A stretch of DNA of 64,000 nucleotides from Aristolochia californica. Its lineage: Eukaryota > Streptophyta > Magnoliopsida > Piperales > Aristolochiaceae. Under the pieces are notes generated by a model that worked only from the letters and a program-made list of their open reading frames with translations, was not told where the DNA came from and did no database searches. Positions 58,872 through 64,000 of the stretch are shown here, one piece after another. The first letter of the stretch is position 1. Every line of letters starts with the position of its first letter. The DNA lies in assembly GCA_029961685.1 (NCBI GenBank), contig JARWKL010000005.1, positions 42,197,357-42,261,356 on the forward strand, written 5' to 3'. The position numbers and the translations under genes were made by a program.

Positions 58872-61258
58872 GTTCAAGTGTCATCAAAGTGTAACATACA
58901 GTGGGTTGGTTTCTTGGGTTTTGATTAGAAACGATAACTATGGGTTTGCTGCTTTGGTTAACTTTTGTACTCTCTGCTATAAGGAGAAATTTTGAATTAG
59001 TTATGAATTCAATCACATTTTCTGCACTTCTACAGCTTTAACATTGAGGAAGCTTCTTTTACTTGTACCTCACAATAACACCTCGAGTTTGTGTTAGAAA
59101 ATATTCTGCTAGGGTGTTGTCGCATCCAACTTGAACCTTATAAAATCTTTTGTTTCTCATCCAGTATTACTTTTAGAACTGAAATGTTTCTTTGGTTTTT
59201 TTACAAGTTGATTTACCTCACTATATCTTTACCATGTAGTTACAGGCTTAACAGAATAGAACTGATAAGATAATGATATATGCATGGAAATAATATGCTT
59301 GCAATGGATTCTTCATTGTCAAATGTTGTTTCATAAACTTTTACGTTTTGCAGCCTACTCCTATCAAACAATGGATGCCACTGAATCTTATAATAGGTTG
59401 CTTGGATTTAGTTGACTTTGTTCTAGTGTTGGTATGGAAATTTGCCACTATATTTTTGTAAGCAAAATGATTCAGGTGACTAGTGGTATAGAATTTTGAT
59501 AAGAAATAAAAAAAAGGATTTGTGCAGACTTGTTAGTTAGATTACTTGTGATTTTTTATGTCAATCTGAATTGGTTAACATGGAATCTGTACTTTATACT
59601 TCACCAGCTGAAGAAGTAATAGATATTTGGTAAATGTAACATAGTGAAGTGATTCAAATTTCTATATACAAAGAACATTCTGGGTTGTGAGGTAGCTACA
59701 ATTTGCTAATTGGTATTTGTTGCATGAAAAATTCCTCTGCTTGTCTAGAAAGGATAGCATTGAGCTGCGTTAAAAGAAAATGCAATTTTTTTTTTTAAAG
59801 GTCAATACAACCGACTATCTTTGTTCTGATATTGCGAGTTTAAGAAGCTTACTTAGTGGACAGTTGATAACTAAATCTAGCTGGCTTCGAGTTTCTGAAG
59901 GATATAGTACCATCGAGCACAGGATCTTAACATTTCAATGTTCTTTGGCAAAAAAAAAAAAAAATTAAGGGTTAAGTGCTGGCTTGACCTTTTCCCCTGT
60001 AAGTAGTAATTGAAAGTGTCACATGTTGGGCTAAGTTTCTAGAGTATGTCAAGAACTTCAGTAGCAGAATCAGGTGGGCTTTCTCTGAATCATGAAATTG
60101 GTTCTAGTTCTGCTTGCAAGGTTTTTTTTGTGACTTATTGATTGCTTACAATTAGGTCTTCTGATGTATCTTTCCTGAGCTGGTCAGCTGCTGCAAGTGT
60201 AGTTTACTTTGTTTGTATTAAGTTTCATGGACTTGAGGCCTCCTTCCATGGCAAACCAGTGCTATCCCAGGTGACATCCAAAAGAAAAAAAAAGGAATGC
60301 TGCTTGTGTTTGATGGTCTTGCATCCCAAAGTCTTCCTGGGGTATATCTATCTGTCTACTGAGTGGAATTTAGTGGAGTATCCACTACATTGGGATTGCC
60401 ATCATTTTGAGAGTTACTGGTGCTGCTTCCATTTTTGTAAATTGTGAAAGTTTTATAGTTGCCTGAGCATGATAAGTAATTACATGGTTACAGCCATGTA
60501 ATTGATGTTGTTGGCCTCAGACTACCAAATATCAATCTAGTCGTCCACCGGCCATTCCAACTCTTTCACATGCAAATCTACCAACCTACCCAGCTTTTGC
60601 CCACGCCTCTCTCCCTCTTTCACCAACCAATCCCTATTTATGGGAAATTTTATTGTCTGCTTGGTTTTTATAGCAGTTCATTCACTTCATTGCGTTTTCA
60701 TATTACTGATAACTGTTCCTCATTTTCCTGCGAGAAATCTCTCTTTTTTTTCCCACTTTCTCACCGTGTTCCTATTGATGGAGGATCTCTCGTACTCCCA
60801 ACTGCTCTCCCCCTTTCCACTTTCTTTCATTGAATTTGCACAACTACGTAGACTGAGTAGCTTAGTGATTCGTATAGGAAGGTTGAGAAAGCCAAGGCTT
60901 GAATGCCCGCGGAAAGATCAAGATTACAGAACGAAGCGCCTTCTTAATAAAGAGATGTCTTCGCTGAATATTTCAAGCAAACTGCAAAACTGCCCCATAT
61001 TTTTGCTATGTCTAAATTATGAGTTTAAAAACACGAAAAGTCACAGAGAGAAGCAATTTGTCTCTTAGACTCCATTACCAAGTCGGTTCACTTCCCTTCT
61101 CTGATGCTCCAAACCCGCCTTCAATATTAAAAGATGAGGGCTTGGGAGCAATAATGCAGTCCACAAGAATATGAATCTTGCACTCCAGACATGTTATAGA
61201 GATCGCCTCTGTCAATGAAAGTCAGCATCAGCATCTACCGTGCCCTAGTCGCCTATCC
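58872..61258. other. Intergenic region between CAND-like gene and ECA gene
   Basis: 3'UTR of the CAND-like gene, AT-rich spacer, and near 60.9-61.26 kb the presumed 3'UTR of the minus-strand ECA gene. Scattered frames (for example 60142-60447) match nothing I know. Confidence 0.45.
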
Positions 61259-63839
<2,581 letters not shown>

Positions 63840-64000
63840 CTAGAAAAGGAAAATATACAGGTAGATTAAGAATATGAACAGGATTTTAGCAGAAAAAAGA
63901 GACAACCCTATATGGACTTGAATGTAAAAAAAAAAAAAAAATCAACAGTCAGGATGTCTGTGTGTAATCAGCATTTACTTGGTGCTGTCACATCACATAA
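63840..64000 (-). other. ECA intron continuing beyond the window
   Basis: Intron sequence between the exon at 63730-63839 and the next upstream exon, which lies outside the window. An A run occurs at about 63928-63941. Confidence 0.6.

Overview
The window is nuclear DNA from a flowering plant, probably a eudicot. It has AT-rich intergenic sequence, GT-AG introns up to 3.6 kb, plant-only gene families (EXO70, MAKR, ITN1-type ankyrin, CAND) and a dense layer of plant transposons: Ty1/copia, miniature LTR elements, LINE tails, a Mutator-type foldback element and a hAT element. The species cannot be fixed from the sequence alone.

Layout, left to right. 1-1.9 kb has no recognisable gene. 1.9-6.2 kb is a nested transposon: a miniature LTR element on the minus strand, one LTR of which is split by a 2.9-kb foldback Mutator-like element with a perfect 9-bp target duplication. 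7.9-9.8 kb holds a single-exon EXO70 exocyst gene (+). 10.7-12.9 kb is a second miniature LTR element related to the first, followed by an AT-rich tandem array of about 220-bp units (13.0-13.8 kb). 15.0-20.0 kb is a four-exon ankyrin/PGG membrane protein gene of ITN1 type (+), with a 37-base G run in its last intron. 21.66-22.26 kb is a hAT element with an 8-bp duplication. 25.1-26.1 kb is a MAKR/BKI1-type receptor-kinase regulator (-), with two related solo LTRs on either side.

28.9-36.7 kb is a decayed coiled-coil protein gene (-): two exons have frame errors, internal exons are missing, and its first surviving exon abuts retroelement sequence. 36.7-39.6 kb is a truncated copia element (-) with gag and most of integrase. 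41.2-46.5 kb is the seven-exon mitochondrial NAD-isocitrate dehydrogenase catalytic subunit gene (+). 46.9-55.5 kb is a ten-coding-exon lipin-type phosphatidate phosphatase gene (PAH, -) with a 5'UTR intron. 55.5-57.5 kb is transposon-rich spacer. 57.56-58.87 kb is an intronless seven-transmembrane CAND6/7-type gene (+). From 61.26 kb to the right edge lie the last three exons of an ER-type Ca2+-ATPase (ECA1/ECA4 type, -), truncated by the window edge; its intron carries a LINE RNase H fragment on the opposite strand.

The host genes are unrelated housekeeping, membrane-trafficking, signalling and transport genes, not a pathway cluster. No clearly new system was found. The most unusual structures are the giant hairpin element, two tiny 42-45-bp terminal-repeat retroelement relics with the same layout, and a splice acceptor whose A is supplied by a retroelement end.
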